Assembly (NCBI RefSeq): GCF_002080435.1
Contig: NZ_CP020539.1
Coordinates: 124,001 to 188,000 of the forward strand
Origin: Sphingobium herbicidovorans
Lineage (GTDB): Bacteria > Pseudomonadota > Alphaproteobacteria > Sphingomonadales > Sphingomonadaceae
Direction of reading: 5' to 3'
DNA length: 64,000 bases
The translations under genes and the position numbers were made by a program. A model generated the notes under the pieces. It did no database searches. It was given only the letters and a program-made list of their open reading frames with translations, and was not told where the DNA came from. Positions 21,088 through 30,752 of this stretch are shown piece by piece (the first letter of the stretch is position 1; the number at the start of each line of letters is the position of its first letter).

Positions 21088-21417
21088 ATGTCCATTTCAG
21101 CAGATGATGCCGCAAGCTGGCATCCGATTACGCGGTCCGAACTCATTCCAGAAGGCGAGATCTTCGCCGCAACATTCGGCGACAGGGAGATCGCAGTCTA
21201 TAATGTGAGCGGTACATTCTACGCGACAAGCAACATCTGTACCCATGCCTTCGCCCTCTTGTCGGATGGATGGCTCGAAGACTGCGTTGTCGAATGTCCG
21301 CTTCACAATGCGCGCTTCGACGTGCGCGACGGCGCGGCGCTGGCAAGTCCTGCCGAAGGGTCGCTGCAATGCTACCCGGTGCGCGTTGCCGACGGGGTGG
21401 TGGAAGTCAGCTTCTGA
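21088..21417 (+). CDS. Rieske-type [2Fe-2S] ferredoxin
   Basis: A 109-residue electron carrier with Rieske ligands C51, H53 (CTHAFALL) and C70, H73 (CPLHNARF). It takes electrons from the FAD reductase at 17955 and reduces the oxygenase alpha subunit. It starts 18 bp after the beta gene with a GAGAGA site. The order reductase, alpha, beta, ferredoxin in one run gives a self-contained oxygenase system. Confidence 0.93.
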   Translation: MSISADDAASWHPITRSELIPEGEIFAATFGDREIAVYNVSGTFYATSNICTHAFALLSDGWLEDCVVECPLHNARFDVRDGAALASPAEGSLQCYPVRVADGVVEVSF

Positions 21418-21841
21418 CGGCGCGGACGGCAAACTCCCCGTTTATGGAGTGGGCGCGCCCGGCTCCGGCCTCGCGGATGGTCGTATTCTGCCGGGCGCGC
21501 TCTGCTGACGCGCCCCTCACCCGATGAGAGCATTTCGAGGCACGGCTGTCTCCTCGGAACGTCGCTTCGACGGGTCTGAAGCCATACGGAAGCGCTATCG
21601 CACAGGGCCTAGCTTAGTATTGGGAAAGCATCGCCCATCGTCCTAGCTTTGTCGGGCGCAGGGCGAGTTGGCGATCAGACCAAAGGCCCTCGCGCCGAAG
21701 TGAGAGTGCATTGCGGGGAGGGGCACTTCGCTCATCCAGCGGGCCTGCAGGTCACGCTGATGACCGCACTCTCGCTTCGTCAATTGCAGCGCGCAGCGCC
21801 CGCCGGGCTTGAAGTGCTGTACGATCGAACGGGAGAGGACG
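21418..21841. other. Intergenic region before TonB receptor 2
   Basis: About 420 bp with no convincing gene. A GC-rich stretch with imperfect inverted GGGCGCGC/GCGCGCCC elements (about 21445-21515) follows the ferredoxin gene and may end its transcript. The second half, ending in a GGAGAGG ribosome-binding site at about 21832, presumably contains the promoter for the receptor/tfdB pair; no exact promoter boxes are clear. Confidence 0.4.
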
Positions 21842-24262
21842 ATGCAGATCAAATGGATGCTCGGGTGCGCATCAAGCGTCGCGGCCCTGGTTCCGGGACT
21901 GGCGCTTGCGCAGGCCACCGGACAAGGCGTCGACGCGCCGAACGAGATCATCGTGACGGCCCAGAAACGGGCGCAGAATATTCAGGACGTGCCGATCACC
22001 ATGCAGGCCGTCGGGGGCGAGCAGCTGGCGCAGCGCGGCATCCAGTCGGCCTATGATATTCCCAAGATCGCTCCGAACATCACCGTGTCGACCCAGGGCG
22101 CGGCCAATCGCCAGATCGCGATCCGTGGGGTCGGGACCAACGACTTCTTCGGCAATGCGACGGGATCGGTCGGCGTCTATATGGACGAAGTCACGATGAG
22201 CGCACCCTATCTCACCAACCTTGGCCTGTACGATCTGGACCGGGTGGAGGTGCTGCGCGGACCACAAAATTCCCTGTTTGGCCGCAACACGACCGGCGGT
22301 GCGGTAAACTATATTTCAAAGCAGCCGGAACTCGGAGGCGGGGTCGACGGGTTCGTCCGTCTCAACTACGGGAACTTCAACCGGATCGACGCGGAAACTG
22401 GCTTTAACGTGCCGCTTGGCGACGTCGCGGCCCTTCGCCTTGCAGGCATGTTTCAGCATTCCGACGGTATGTGGCATAATCTGGCTGACGGCGGCGCGCG
22501 CTACGGCAAGAAAAACCGCTTTTCGCTTCGTGGAACGCTGCTCCTCGAGCCGAGCGATAATACGAAAATAACGCTGAACGCGCATTACGGGCAGGAAGAC
22601 AGTCAGATCGATCCCTTCCGGTTCGTCGGTCTGCGCGCGCCTTCTGGGTCGATCTTCGCGCCCGGCCTTTCGCCGAGGCAGCTCGATTTCGAAGGCATTT
22701 CGGGTGGCGCCAACTCGCAGGGCCGCGTGGTCGATACATCGAGATGGAGCGACATTTACCGCGTCGGCGATGACCAGCAATATGTCGAGGCCTATGGCTT
22801 TTACGCCAAGCTGGTACAGGATCTGGGCGATGTCAGCCTCACGTCGATCACATCCTACGACAAGTCCGACGTCCGATTCACATATGATCTCGGCGGTCCG
22901 GGTGCGACCGATAACGACATCACGATGATCAACGGCAATGATCAACGCTTCAAGCAGATGAGCCAGGAATTACGCCTGCAATCGACCGGCAAAGGCCCGC
23001 TACGCTGGATCGCCGGCCTCTACTATTTTCACGAAAGCTCGCTCCTCGGGCAGAATATGGGGTTCGGCCCGTTCAATGGCGGGACCGGCGCGGGCGGGGC
23101 GGCCGCACTGCTACTGCTTGCCGGCGACCCGTACAGCAATCAGGCGGCGTTCAGCATCGCCCGGCTCAAAAACGAGGTGCTGTCGCCCTATGGCCAGGTC
23201 GAATATGATATCAGCCAGACGGTGACCGTCAGCTTCGGGCTTCGCTACACCGACGACAAGAAGAGCGCGCCTTCGCTCTTCGTCGGCAACGTTGGAACCG
23301 GGACACTCGGTCGTGACCAGTTCCGGTCGAACGCAGTGATCGGCTCGCTCACGGGCGGCCTTCCGCTTTGCGACCTGGACGGCGACGGAAATCTCGCCGG
23401 CGGTACGCCCGACAATCGCGGCAAACCCTGTGCGCAAACCCTCGCGCCGGACGACATCCGCGCCAAGAAATGGGGCGGGAAGGTCGGGATCGACTTCAAG
23501 CTCGCCGACGACACGCTTCTCTATGCCAGCGCTTCGCGGGGATTCCGCTCGGGCAAGCACGACATCGAGTTTTTCCACGGGCCGCAGACCGGCTTTGCGC
23601 GGGAAGATCAACAAGTGGAAACGCTCGACGCGTTCGAGGTAGGGCTGAAATCGGAACTGTTCGACCGCACCCTGGTGCTGAACGCGGCGGTCTTCTATTA
23701 TATCTGGAAGGACCAGCAGTTCTTCGACGTCAATCCCAGTACGGGTCCGGTCTTCATCAACGTCCCGGAATCGCAGCTCAAAGGCGCGGAGGTCGAACTT
23801 CGCTGGAATCCGGGCAGCGGCTTTTCCGCGCAGCTTTCGGGCGGGTATCTCGACAGCGAGGTGACTGACGCCGGCACCGATCCCTCGGGTCTGGTCCAGA
23901 AGGGGCATGCCCTGCCGTTTGCCCCGAAATATTCGGCCAATGCACTGGTGGCGAAAGAGTTCGAGATCGGCGACAACAAGCTGCGCCTGCAAGCCGACCT
24001 TCAGTATCTCAGCAAGTCAAAGGGCTTCCTGCGCGACGTCAATTATGTCAATGCGATCGGGAGCAGCATCTTCCTGAACACGCGGGCGACATGGTTCTTC
24101 GGTGCCGACCACCGCTACGATCTCAGCGTCTATGCCACGAACCTTACCGGGCAGACGCGTTGCGAGTATAAACGCGACCTGTTCGCTTTTTCGGGAGCCG
24201 CTTACTGCCTGCCGAATTCGGGCCGGACGCTTTTTGGCGCCGAGGCGCGAGTGAAGTTCTGA
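21842..24262 (+). CDS. TonB-dependent outer-membrane receptor 2
   Basis: An intact 806-residue receptor starting MQIKWMLGCASSVAALVPG (signal peptide to about ALAQA) with TonB box region EIIVTAQKRAQNI, plug motif RVEVLRGPQNSLFGRNTTGG, and a long barrel ending in RVKF. The start at 21842 follows GGAGAGG; upstream in-frame starts would spoil the signal peptide. It is distinct in sequence from receptor 1, so the cluster holds two different uptake candidates. It is followed after 27 bp by the chlorophenol hydroxylase gene, suggesting co-transcription. Confidence 0.93.
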   Translation: MQIKWMLGCASSVAALVPGLALAQATGQGVDAPNEIIVTAQKRAQNIQDVPITMQAVGGEQLAQRGIQSAYDIPKIAPNITVSTQGAANRQIAIRGVGTNDFFGNATGSVGVYMDEVTMSAPYLTNLGLYDLDRVEVLRGPQNSLFGRNTTGGAVNYISKQPELGGGVDGFVRLNYGNFNRIDAETGFNVPLGDVAALRLAGMFQHSDGMWHNLADGGARYGKKNRFSLRGTLLLEPSDNTKITLNAHYGQEDSQIDPFRFVGLRAPSGSIFAPGLSPRQLDFEGISGGANSQGRVVDTSRWSDIYRVGDDQQYVEAYGFYAKLVQDLGDVSLTSITSYDKSDVRFTYDLGGPGATDNDITMINGNDQRFKQMSQELRLQSTGKGPLRWIAGLYYFHESSLLGQNMGFGPFNGGTGAGGAAALLLLAGDPYSNQAAFSIARLKNEVLSPYGQVEYDISQTVTVSFGLRYTDDKKSAPSLFVGNVGTGTLGRDQFRSNAVIGSLTGGLPLCDLDGDGNLAGGTPDNRGKPCAQTLAPDDIRAKKWGGKVGIDFKLADDTLLYASASRGFRSGKHDIEFFHGPQTGFAREDQQVETLDAFEVGLKSELFDRTLVLNAAVFYYIWKDQQFFDVNPSTGPVFINVPESQLKGAEVELRWNPGSGFSAQLSGGYLDSEVTDAGTDPSGLVQKGHALPFAPKYSANALVAKEFEIGDNKLRLQADLQYLSKSKGFLRDVNYVNAIGSSIFLNTRATWFFGADHRYDLSVYATNLTGQTRCEYKRDLFAFSGAAYCLPNSGRTLFGAEARVKF

Positions 24263-24289
24263 ATCAAAATTACCTAGGAGGATTGACGC

Positions 24290-26088
24290 GTGTCTGAGAC
24301 GGACGTGATCACGAAGGCAGATGTGTTGGTTGTCGGTACCGGCCCCGCCGGCGGAACGATGGCGTTGGCGCTCGCGAGGCTCGGCGTAGATGTCATGGTT
24401 ATCAACAAATATCCCTGGACCGCACCGACGCCCGGGCGCACATCACCAACCAGCGCACGGTCGAAGTGCTCCGTGACCTCGGTCTCGCCGAGGAAGCGCT
24501 CGCCCTAGCAGCGCCCAACGATCTCATGGGCGAGAATACCTATTGCACGAGTCTCGCGGGCGAAGAACTCGGCAGGCTGCGCACCTGGGGTACGCAACCG
24601 CATCGGCGATCGGACTATGAACTCGCAAGCCCCGAGCAGATCTGCGACCTTCCGCAGAATCTGCTCGAACCGCTGCTGGTCGGTGGCGCTGCGCGCCAAG
24701 GGGCGCGCGTGCGGTTCAGTACCGAGTTTTTGCGATGCGAGCAGGACTCGGAGGGCGTTACCTCCTGGGTGCGCGAGCGGGATACCGGGCGCGAATATGC
24801 GATCCGCTCGAAGTATCTGATCGGCGCGGACGGTGCCAATTCGCGCGTCGTGGATCAGGCGGGGCTGCCGCTCGAAGGGAAGATGGGGGTATCGGGCTCG
24901 ATCAATATCGTTTTCGAAGCCGATCTTTCGCGCTTTGTCGCCCACCGTCCGAGCGTTCTATACTGGATTTTCCAGCCCGGCTCGAGCGTGGGCGGGATGG
25001 GTATCGGGGTCGTCCGTATGGTGCGTCCCTGGCACAAGTGGCTCGCGATCTGGGGCTATGAGGATGTCGCCAATCCGCCGAAGATCGACGAGGAGTTTGC
25101 TAAGGGAATTCTCTATAATCTCATTGGCGACAATCAGGTCGATATCAAGATCGAGAGCTTCTCCACCTGGACGGTCAATGACATGTATGCAACCAAGCTG
25201 TCGGCCGGCCGGATCTATTGCATGGGCGACGCCGTGCATCGCCATCCCCCGACCAACGGTCTCGGTTCCAACCACTCGATCCAGGACGCGTATAACCTCG
25301 CCTGGAAAATGGCGTTGGTGCTTGGCGGCAAGGCAGGCCCGGACCTGCTCGACAGTTATAACGCGGAGCGGGCGCCGGTCGCCGAGCAGACCGTGACGCG
25401 TGCCAACAAGAGCCTCGGTTGTTTTCCGCCGATCCTCGAAGCGCTTGGCTTGTTCGGCACCGACGATCCCGAACAAATGCGCCGCAACATGGCGTCGATC
25501 AAGGATTCGACCCCCGAAGCCGCCGATCGCCGCGCGGCATTGCGGACCGCAATCGATCGATCCGATTTCGTCTATAATTGCCATGGCGTCGAGATGAACC
25601 AGCGCTATGCCTCCGACGCTGTGGTCGGGGACGGGACCGCGCCGCCGCAATATGATCGCGATCCCGAACTCTTCTACCAGCCCACCAGTTTTCCGGGGGC
25701 GCGGCTGCCGCACGGCTGGGTCGCGCGCGATGGCGCGCGGGTCTCGACACTCGCGCTGTGCGGGGATGGGGTATTCACCCTCCTGACTGGATTGGGCGGT
25801 GAGGCCTGGGTGGACGCGGCGGCTGCCGCATCCGCGCAATTTGGCGTGCCGATCCGGGTGCACGTCATCGGCCCCGGGCGGCCGATCGAAGATCCGCATG
25901 GCGATTTCGCCAGAATCCGCGAGGTCAGCGAAAATGGGGCAATCCTCGTTCGTCCGGATGTCTACGTCGGCTGGCGTGCGGAAGCTGTCTCGGCTGACGC
26001 TACCGATCGGCTGTGCTCGGCGATGGCAACCATTCTCGCCCTGCCCGCCGAAACGATTTTGAAACATGCGGGCGAAATGGTCGTCTGA
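24290..26088 (+). CDS. tfdB: 2,4-dichlorophenol 6-monooxygenase (TfdB type; frameshifted as read)
   Basis: FAD- and NADPH-dependent phenol hydroxylase turning (di)chlorophenols into chlorocatechols. GTG start at 24290 behind AGGAGG. Dinucleotide-binding VVGTGPAGGTMALALARLG, the LIGADGANSRV motif, and GRIYCMGDAVHRHPPTNGLG, with the thioredoxin-like C-terminal domain to about residue 599. As read, the frame is lost near 24430. One C missing in CCCGGG separates WTAPTP from RAHITNQRTVEVL, a TfdB hallmark; with it restored the length is normal. It is the entry to the chlorocatechol branch, supplied by RdpA or the Rieske system. Confidence 0.9.
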
Positions 26089-26091
26089 CGG

Positions 26092-26150
26092 ATCGTCCGG
26101 CCGCTGTCTTGGGTGAGGCTCTCCTCCCATTGCCGCAGCGGCCGGACGAT
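26092..26150. terminator. Long inverted repeat after tfdB
   Basis: Perfect 15 bp arms ATCGTCCGGCCGCTG (26092-26106) and CAGCGGCCGGACGAT (26136-26150) around a 29-base loop, starting 4 bp after the tfdB stop. Its position suggests transcription termination or 3'-end protection, although no U run follows. Confidence 0.5.
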
Positions 26151-26164
26151 GCCTCGCACAATGT

Positions 26165-26192
26165 CAAGCGCGGTGATCGCCGACCGCGCTTG
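26165..26192. terminator. Second hairpin after tfdB
   Basis: Perfect 10 bp arms CAAGCGCGGT / ACCGCGCTTG with an 8-base loop, 14 bp beyond the preceding inverted repeat. Probably a tandem terminator or the edge of an ancient insertion; no U run. Confidence 0.4.
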
Positions 26193-26323
26193 CGAATAGC
26201 GGCGAACTAGAGCGTTTTCCATGTTGGTGGAGTCGTCGAGGGTCTCGTGAACCGTGTTGATGCTGGGTCCAAGTGACTGCGAAGCTTACGAGCGGAACAA
26301 TACAGAAAGAGTGGGAAGCGAAC

Positions 26324-26527
26324 GTGTCCCGTGAGACAATAACTATCAGTGCCGATCAATTCGATAAGTTAAAGCGCCGACTTCCGGCGGCGACCTCTAC
26401 AATGCTATTCGAAACATATCGGATCAGCGAAACAACGTGGCGGAAGCTCCGCGACGGACATCCTGTGAAACGCGAGACCGTCAAAAGAATTCTTGACCGC
26501 TACGAGGCATTATCAGACTGCAGGTGA
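26324..26527 (+). CDS. Small HTH-like hypothetical protein
   Basis: A frame of 67 residues from GTG 26324 (VSRETITISADQFDKL...), or 84 from an upstream ATG at 26273. The middle segment TMLFETYRISETTWRKLRDG followed by PVKRETVKRILDRYE reads like a short Cro/C1-type HTH. Its lower GC than its neighbours sets it apart. It lies just before the IS630 element. No family firmly recognised. Confidence 0.4.
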   Translation: MSRETITISADQFDKLKRRLPAATSTMLFETYRISETTWRKLRDGHPVKRETVKRILDRYEALSDCR

Positions 26528-26588
26528 GACGTCGGCGTTGGAATCGTGAAGAAACCGGAGCGAGTCCATCAGAGTTGAAATTGGTCTA

Positions 26589-27808
26589 GTACCTTGTCAG
26601 GGCTCAACTGCTGGGTAGAGGCTGCGGAGCTTGATGCGCGCATTGGCGGTGGTGAAGTGCCATTGGACGGGTGTCGCGTCGGCATTTCGCGCCTCCTGCC
26701 ATTTGTCGATGTGACGCCTGAGCGTGTCGGCGCAGGCGATGCGGCGCGCCAGGCACTGCCGGGCAAGGGCGGAGAACTCGATCTCGGCGATGTTGAGCCA
26801 CGAGCCGTGCTTGGGCGTCAGGTGGATTTCGAGCCGCTCGGCCAGGCGCCGCGCTTCGGCCGGTGGGAAGGCGTCATAGAAGCTGGCCGCCGAATGCGTG
26901 TTGAGCTGATCCATGACCAGCACGATCTTATTGGCTCCTGCATAATGCTCCTCGATGAGGTCGCGGACAAACCACGCCCACTCAGCACGGCGCCGGTGAT
27001 CGGTCACCGCGACCTGGCGCCAGCCGGCGAGCGGCTCGCAGGCCAGGAACAGGCTGGCAGTGCCGTTGCCCACATAGACATGATCGAAGCGCTCGGCTGC
27101 GCCAGGCCGCAGGGGCAGCGGCTGGCGCGTCTCGCCGATCAGCTGTTTGAACGTCTCATCCAGGCAGACAACCGGCCGCTGCGGATCATAGGGACGGTGA
27201 TAGACCTCGAGCACGTCCTCCATGTGGTAGGCGAACTCGGCCGACTGCTTGTCGGGAATGCACCACATACGACGCCAGTGCGGGTGCAGGGCGTTCTTTT
27301 TTAAGCGCCTGCCGCACCGTCTCGTGGCTCAGGTGATCAACATAGGCGAGCTCGACCATCTGCCGGGCAAGCAGGCGCAGCGTCCAGCGGCCGCGTCCCT
27401 CGGGTGGAGCAGAACAGGCCAGCGCGATCAAGTGCGCCTCGGCGTCGCCATCGAGTTTGCGCGCATAGATGCGCTTGCCGCCGCGATAAGGGCTGAGCGA
27501 GGCCGCGAGGCCCTCCTCGACGAAGCGCTGACGCAGCCGCTCAATCGTCGCCACGCTGATGTCGAGCGCCTCGGCAATGCGCGCGTCCGACCAACCCGGT
27601 CCTGCCGTGTCGGCTTTGAGGAGCACCTGGGCGTGACGGAGCTTGCGGACATCGGCCTTGCCGCGCGCCAGGAGCTGGGCGAGCTCGGCGCGCTCCTCCG
27701 CCGTCAGCGTCACCCGGTACTTCTTGTTCATGACCAGCCTCCTGCATCCAGCAAGCCGCCGCTCATGGCACCAACGCGCAAACCCTCATATCAGCGCCGA
27801 CAGAGCAC
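26589..27808 (-). mobile_element. IS630-family insertion sequence
   Basis: A 1220 bp element flanked by the TA dinucleotides expected of IS630 targets (26587-26588 and 27809-27810). Its imperfect terminal repeats share the pattern GT-C-TGTC-G-GCT-A at both ends. It separates the Rieske/tfdB cluster from the pca region. Confidence 0.85.
26597..27731 (-). CDS. IS630 transposase in two overlapping frames
   Basis: The N-terminal HTH part starts at 27731 (MNKKYRVTLTAEERAEL..., HTH in WSDARIAEALDISVATIERL) and the catalytic part ends at 26597 (VCLDETFKQL, VMDQLNTHS, PKHGSWLNIAEIEF giving D, D, E). The two lie in different frames and meet at an A6G run near 27296. Moving +1 there joins RQALKK to NALHPHWRRMWCIPDKQ. 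Programmed frameshifting is common in IS630 elements; a simple indel is the alternative. The ends and motifs are otherwise intact. Confidence 0.85.
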
Positions 27809-27810
27809 TA

Positions 27811-28222
27811 GGTGTGAGATCCTGATAGTTCGCGCTGACGGTATGAGCTCTCGTCCGGATCGGCTTCGCGTCCAATCCGCGGCGCAGGGCGGGAGCGCTA
27901 TCGATGACTGACCTGCAGCGCGTTTCCAGCGTATCCGGACTGAATCGCCGGACCGAACCTTAGGACTCTCGTCGGCCATTGATAGGTCGTATGATTCAAC
28001 CAAAAATTTCTACGAGGCATGGTATGCCGCCTTTCGAGACGGATGGGTGAAAGCCGCGGCCTGAATTTTCCCGCCTACCCAGGGTGCCTCCTCGCCGAGG
28101 CGCGCCCCGCGGCGGATCGTCGAAGGAGTTGAGAAGTCTCCGCGGCCCGGTTTTCCTACAACCGCCTTCACTTCCCGATCGCATATTGATCGATGGCTAG
28201 TGGGTAAGACCGTCCAACGGCG
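27811..28222. other. Gap between IS630 and aldehyde dehydrogenase relic
   Basis: About 410 bp without a supported gene. A plus-strand stretch near 27980-28061 can be read as a short tail (STKNFYEAWYAAFRDGWVK then stop), possibly the end of a lost gene. No start or promoter visible. Confidence 0.35.
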
Positions 28223-28224
28223 CG

Positions 28225-28865
28225 ATGATCAAGGTCATCGCGCCGTCAACCGAAGAGGTCGCATATCAGGTTACCGAAGTGAAAGAGGCCGATATCGTCG
28301 TCACGGTGGAGGCCGCGCGATGCTCTCGATCACGGACCCCAGCCGCGGATGTCACATGCCGAGCGCGCAGGCTACCTCCGTGCCACCGCCACGAAAATTG
28401 CGGAGAGGGCCGAGGATATGGCCGCGGCGGCGCCTATGGAGACTGGAATCCTGGATGGGTTTGGGCGCGGATCGGCCTCGTCGGCTGCGTGGTCTACGAA
28501 CATCATGCCTCGCTTGCCGACAGCTTTCCGTTCGTCGAGCGTCATGTCCCCGGGCCGACGGGGGAGACGGTGTCGGGCTGCTTTGTACAGGAGCCGGTCG
28601 GCGTCGTGGCAGCAATCATTCCCTAGAGCGGGCAGGCGATCCTCAGTGCCTACAAGTGCGGTGCTGCGCTGCTTGCGGGCTGCGGCAGTGTTCACCCTGG
28701 TCTTCGGTCCGGCACGGTCGGGCACAATGGTTGCCGGACCGGTGCGACGATAGGCTTTGGTGTGGCCAAGCAATCGGGGATAGGAAGGGAAGGCGGCTAT
28801 AAAGGCACGCGCACAGTTCTGGAATCCAAGACCCTGCTCCTCGACGCGGATCCCGGCCCGCTTTA
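28225..28865 (+). pseudogene. Aldehyde dehydrogenase, decayed with internal deletion
   Basis: The start MIKVIAPSTEEVAYQV and later LADSFPFVERH...EPVGVVAAIIP are NAD-dependent aldehyde dehydrogenase N-terminal motifs, but the frame shifts out and back (about 28320-28460). A TAG stands at 28624 where the usual Trp of IIPWN would be. After another about 35 recognisable residues the middle is gone. The family C-terminus (GVAKQSGIGREGGYKG ... LESKTLLLD) then appears and ends at 28865. The catalytic Cys/Glu region is deleted. Clearly dead. Confidence 0.8.
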
Positions 28866-28948
28866 GGGTGGCCGCCTGTCTGGACCAGCCGATAAGATGA
28901 GCATCTTTGTCTCGTGCGATCGACGTCGGAATCCTCGCTTCCGCGATC

Positions 28949-29740
28949 CTACCGGCGCGGGTTCGTGACGAGCGCGCGAAGCTCGGCGGCTACCTTGCGA
29001 AGCGGCGGCAAATAGCGGGACCGGAGCTCGGCCACCGTGATGCGCGTGGCTTGCATCCCGATGTTGATTGCCGCCACGACGCCGTCCGGCCCCTCGACCG
29101 GCACGGCGATCGAACGCAGGCCAATCTCAAGCTCCTGGTCGACGATCGCATAGCCCTCCTGGGCAACATGGTCGAACAGCGCGAGCAGGTCGCCCGGCTC
29201 AGTCTGCGTATGCGGCGTCAGTGCAACAAGCTTCGCGCGTCGCAGATAGGCGCGTTGGTTCTCTTTCGACTGTCCGGAGAGCAAGACCCGCCCCATCGAC
29301 GTGCAATACAGCGGTAGACGGCTGCCGACGCGCAAGGAGATCGACATGATTCGCGATACTTCGGCGCGGGCGACATAATAGACCTCATCCTCTTCGTTCA
29401 CGCCCAGCGAGCAGGATTCGTGGAGTTCGTCGCGCAGCTGATCCAATAGAGGCTGGGCGCGCATCGCGAGCGTGCTGGACGAGAGATAGGCATAGCCGAG
29501 CGCCAGCACCTTCGGTCGCAGAACGTAGCTCACGCCCTCCTGTGCGGCATAGCCGAGCCTGACGAGCGTGTGGAGACAACGCTTTACCGCCGGCCGGCTG
29601 AGTCCCGTGAGGCGGCTTGCCTGTGCGATGGTCATCGGACGCTGCTCGTCGGCAAAGCACCGCAGCACCGCGAGCCCACGTGCGAGCGAAGTCATGAACT
29701 CAGGATCGCCATTCGCCTCGAGCATTGTCAGATTGTACAT
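28949..29740 (-). CDS. IclR-family regulator (PcaR/PcaU-like)
   Basis: A 263-residue regulator: N-terminal winged HTH (AQASRLTGLSRPAVKRCLHTL) and a C-terminal IclR effector domain (VGSRLPLYCTSMGRVLLSG, RSIAVPVEGPDGVVAAINIG). The PcaR/PcaU/CatR-type members sense 3-oxoadipate, protocatechuate or muconate. It is divergent from pcaIJF with a 312 bp spacer carrying repeated AACCGATTA(C/T)CGGACA boxes, one of them 12 bp from its own start. That arrangement suggests autoregulation plus control of the CoA-transferase/thiolase operon. The start at 29740 could also be a little downstream (MLEANG or MTSLARG). Confidence 0.9.
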   Translation of the reverse strand: MYNLTMLEANGDPEFMTSLARGLAVLRCFADEQRPMTIAQASRLTGLSRPAVKRCLHTLVRLGYAAQEGVSYVLRPKVLALGYAYLSSSTLAMRAQPLLDQLRDELHESCSLGVNEEDEVYYVARAEVSRIMSISLRVGSRLPLYCTSMGRVLLSGQSKENQRAYLRRAKLVALTPHTQTEPGDLLALFDHVAQEGYAIVDQELEIGLRSIAVPVEGPDGVVAAINIGMQATRITVAELRSRYLPPLRKVAAELRALVTNPRR

Positions 29741-29752
29741 AGCAGCCCTGTG

Positions 29753-29990
29753 AACCGATTACCGGACAATATTATGTTCTTTGGCGGGCACAATATGCTG
29801 CAGGCTAGATTACTGCCCATTCTTGCATATGCGGCAATCGGGAGGGGCGGATGATCACCAGGACAATCGGTTCGCGAGTCGCCGGGGCGGTCGGCATCTG
29901 AATTCCGGATCGCCAATTGGTCGGGTTGTAGTCAGAGTGCGCAGGGTCATCGGGATAACCGATTATCGGACACTGTATCGTTTATCGGTT
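29753..29990. promoter_or_regulatory. Repeated candidate IclR operators
   Basis: Two 16-base direct repeats, AACCGATTACCGGACA at 29753-29768 and AACCGATTATCGGACA at 29957-29972, differ at one base. An inverted half copy TTTATCGGTT follows at 29981-29990. Within each, CCGATTA/TATCGG forms a partial dyad. They lie in the divergent IclR-pcaI spacer, one near each promoter. PcaU and PobR are known to bind multiple 10 bp repeats arranged in this way. Confidence 0.6.
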
Positions 29991-30052
29991 GACGCAGTGA
30001 AGAAGGCGCCGATACTGAAACCCCTCACGACTGTGAAAGTTTGGACGGGCGA

Positions 30053-30739
30053 ATGATCGACAAGTGGGGCGTCAGTGCCGAAGCGGCAGTGGCGGATATC
30101 GGGGACGGTTCGGTCGTGATGATCGGCGGGTTCGGCACCGCGGGAATGCCCGACCAGCTCATCGAAGCGCTGATCGCGCAAGGCGCCCGCGACCTTACGA
30201 TCATCAATAACAACGCCGGCAACGGCGAGACCGGCGTTGCCGCGCTCATTAAGGCCGGCAGAGTGAAAAAGATCATCTGCTCCTTTCCGCGCCAGGCGGA
30301 CTCGCATCATTTCGACGCTGCCTATCGTGCCGGTCGAATCGAGTTGGAACTCGTGCCGCAAGGCAACCTTGCCGCACGCATCCAGGCGGCGGGGGCGGGG
30401 CTCGGCGCGATTTTTACTCCGACCGGCTTCGGGACGCTTCTCGCCGAAGGGAAGGAGACCCGTGAGATCGGTGGGCGCCAATATGTGCTTGAGTATCCCA
30501 TCCACGCCGATTTTGCGCTGATTAAGGCGCATCGGGGCGACCGCTGGGGGAACCTCGTCTACCGCAAGACCGCCCGGAATTTCGGACCCATTATGGCGAT
30601 GGCGGCCAAGACGACGATTGCGCAGGTTGCGCGGATTGTGCCGCTTGGCGATCTTGACCCCGAGGCAGTCGTTACGCCGGGGATCTTCGTGCAGCGGGTC
30701 GTCGAAGCGGCACCCTTGCCCCTCCACGCCGTAGCGTGA
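30053..30739 (+). CDS. pcaI: 3-oxoadipate CoA-transferase subunit A
   Basis: A 228-residue alpha subunit. With PcaJ it activates 3-oxoadipate using succinyl-CoA. Family marks: IGGFGTAGMPDQLIEALI, the TIINNNAGNGETGVA stretch, and TPTGFGT. ATG 30053 gives the usual length; a GTG/ATG about 12 bases earlier is weaker. First gene of pcaIJF (13 bp to pcaJ). It takes the 3-oxoadipate made by maleylacetate reductase. Confidence 0.93.
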   Translation: MIDKWGVSAEAAVADIGDGSVVMIGGFGTAGMPDQLIEALIAQGARDLTIINNNAGNGETGVAALIKAGRVKKIICSFPRQADSHHFDAAYRAGRIELELVPQGNLAARIQAAGAGLGAIFTPTGFGTLLAEGKETREIGGRQYVLEYPIHADFALIKAHRGDRWGNLVYRKTARNFGPIMAMAAKTTIAQVARIVPLGDLDPEAVVTPGIFVQRVVEAAPLPLHAVA

Positions 30740-30752
30740 TCGGAGAGATGAT

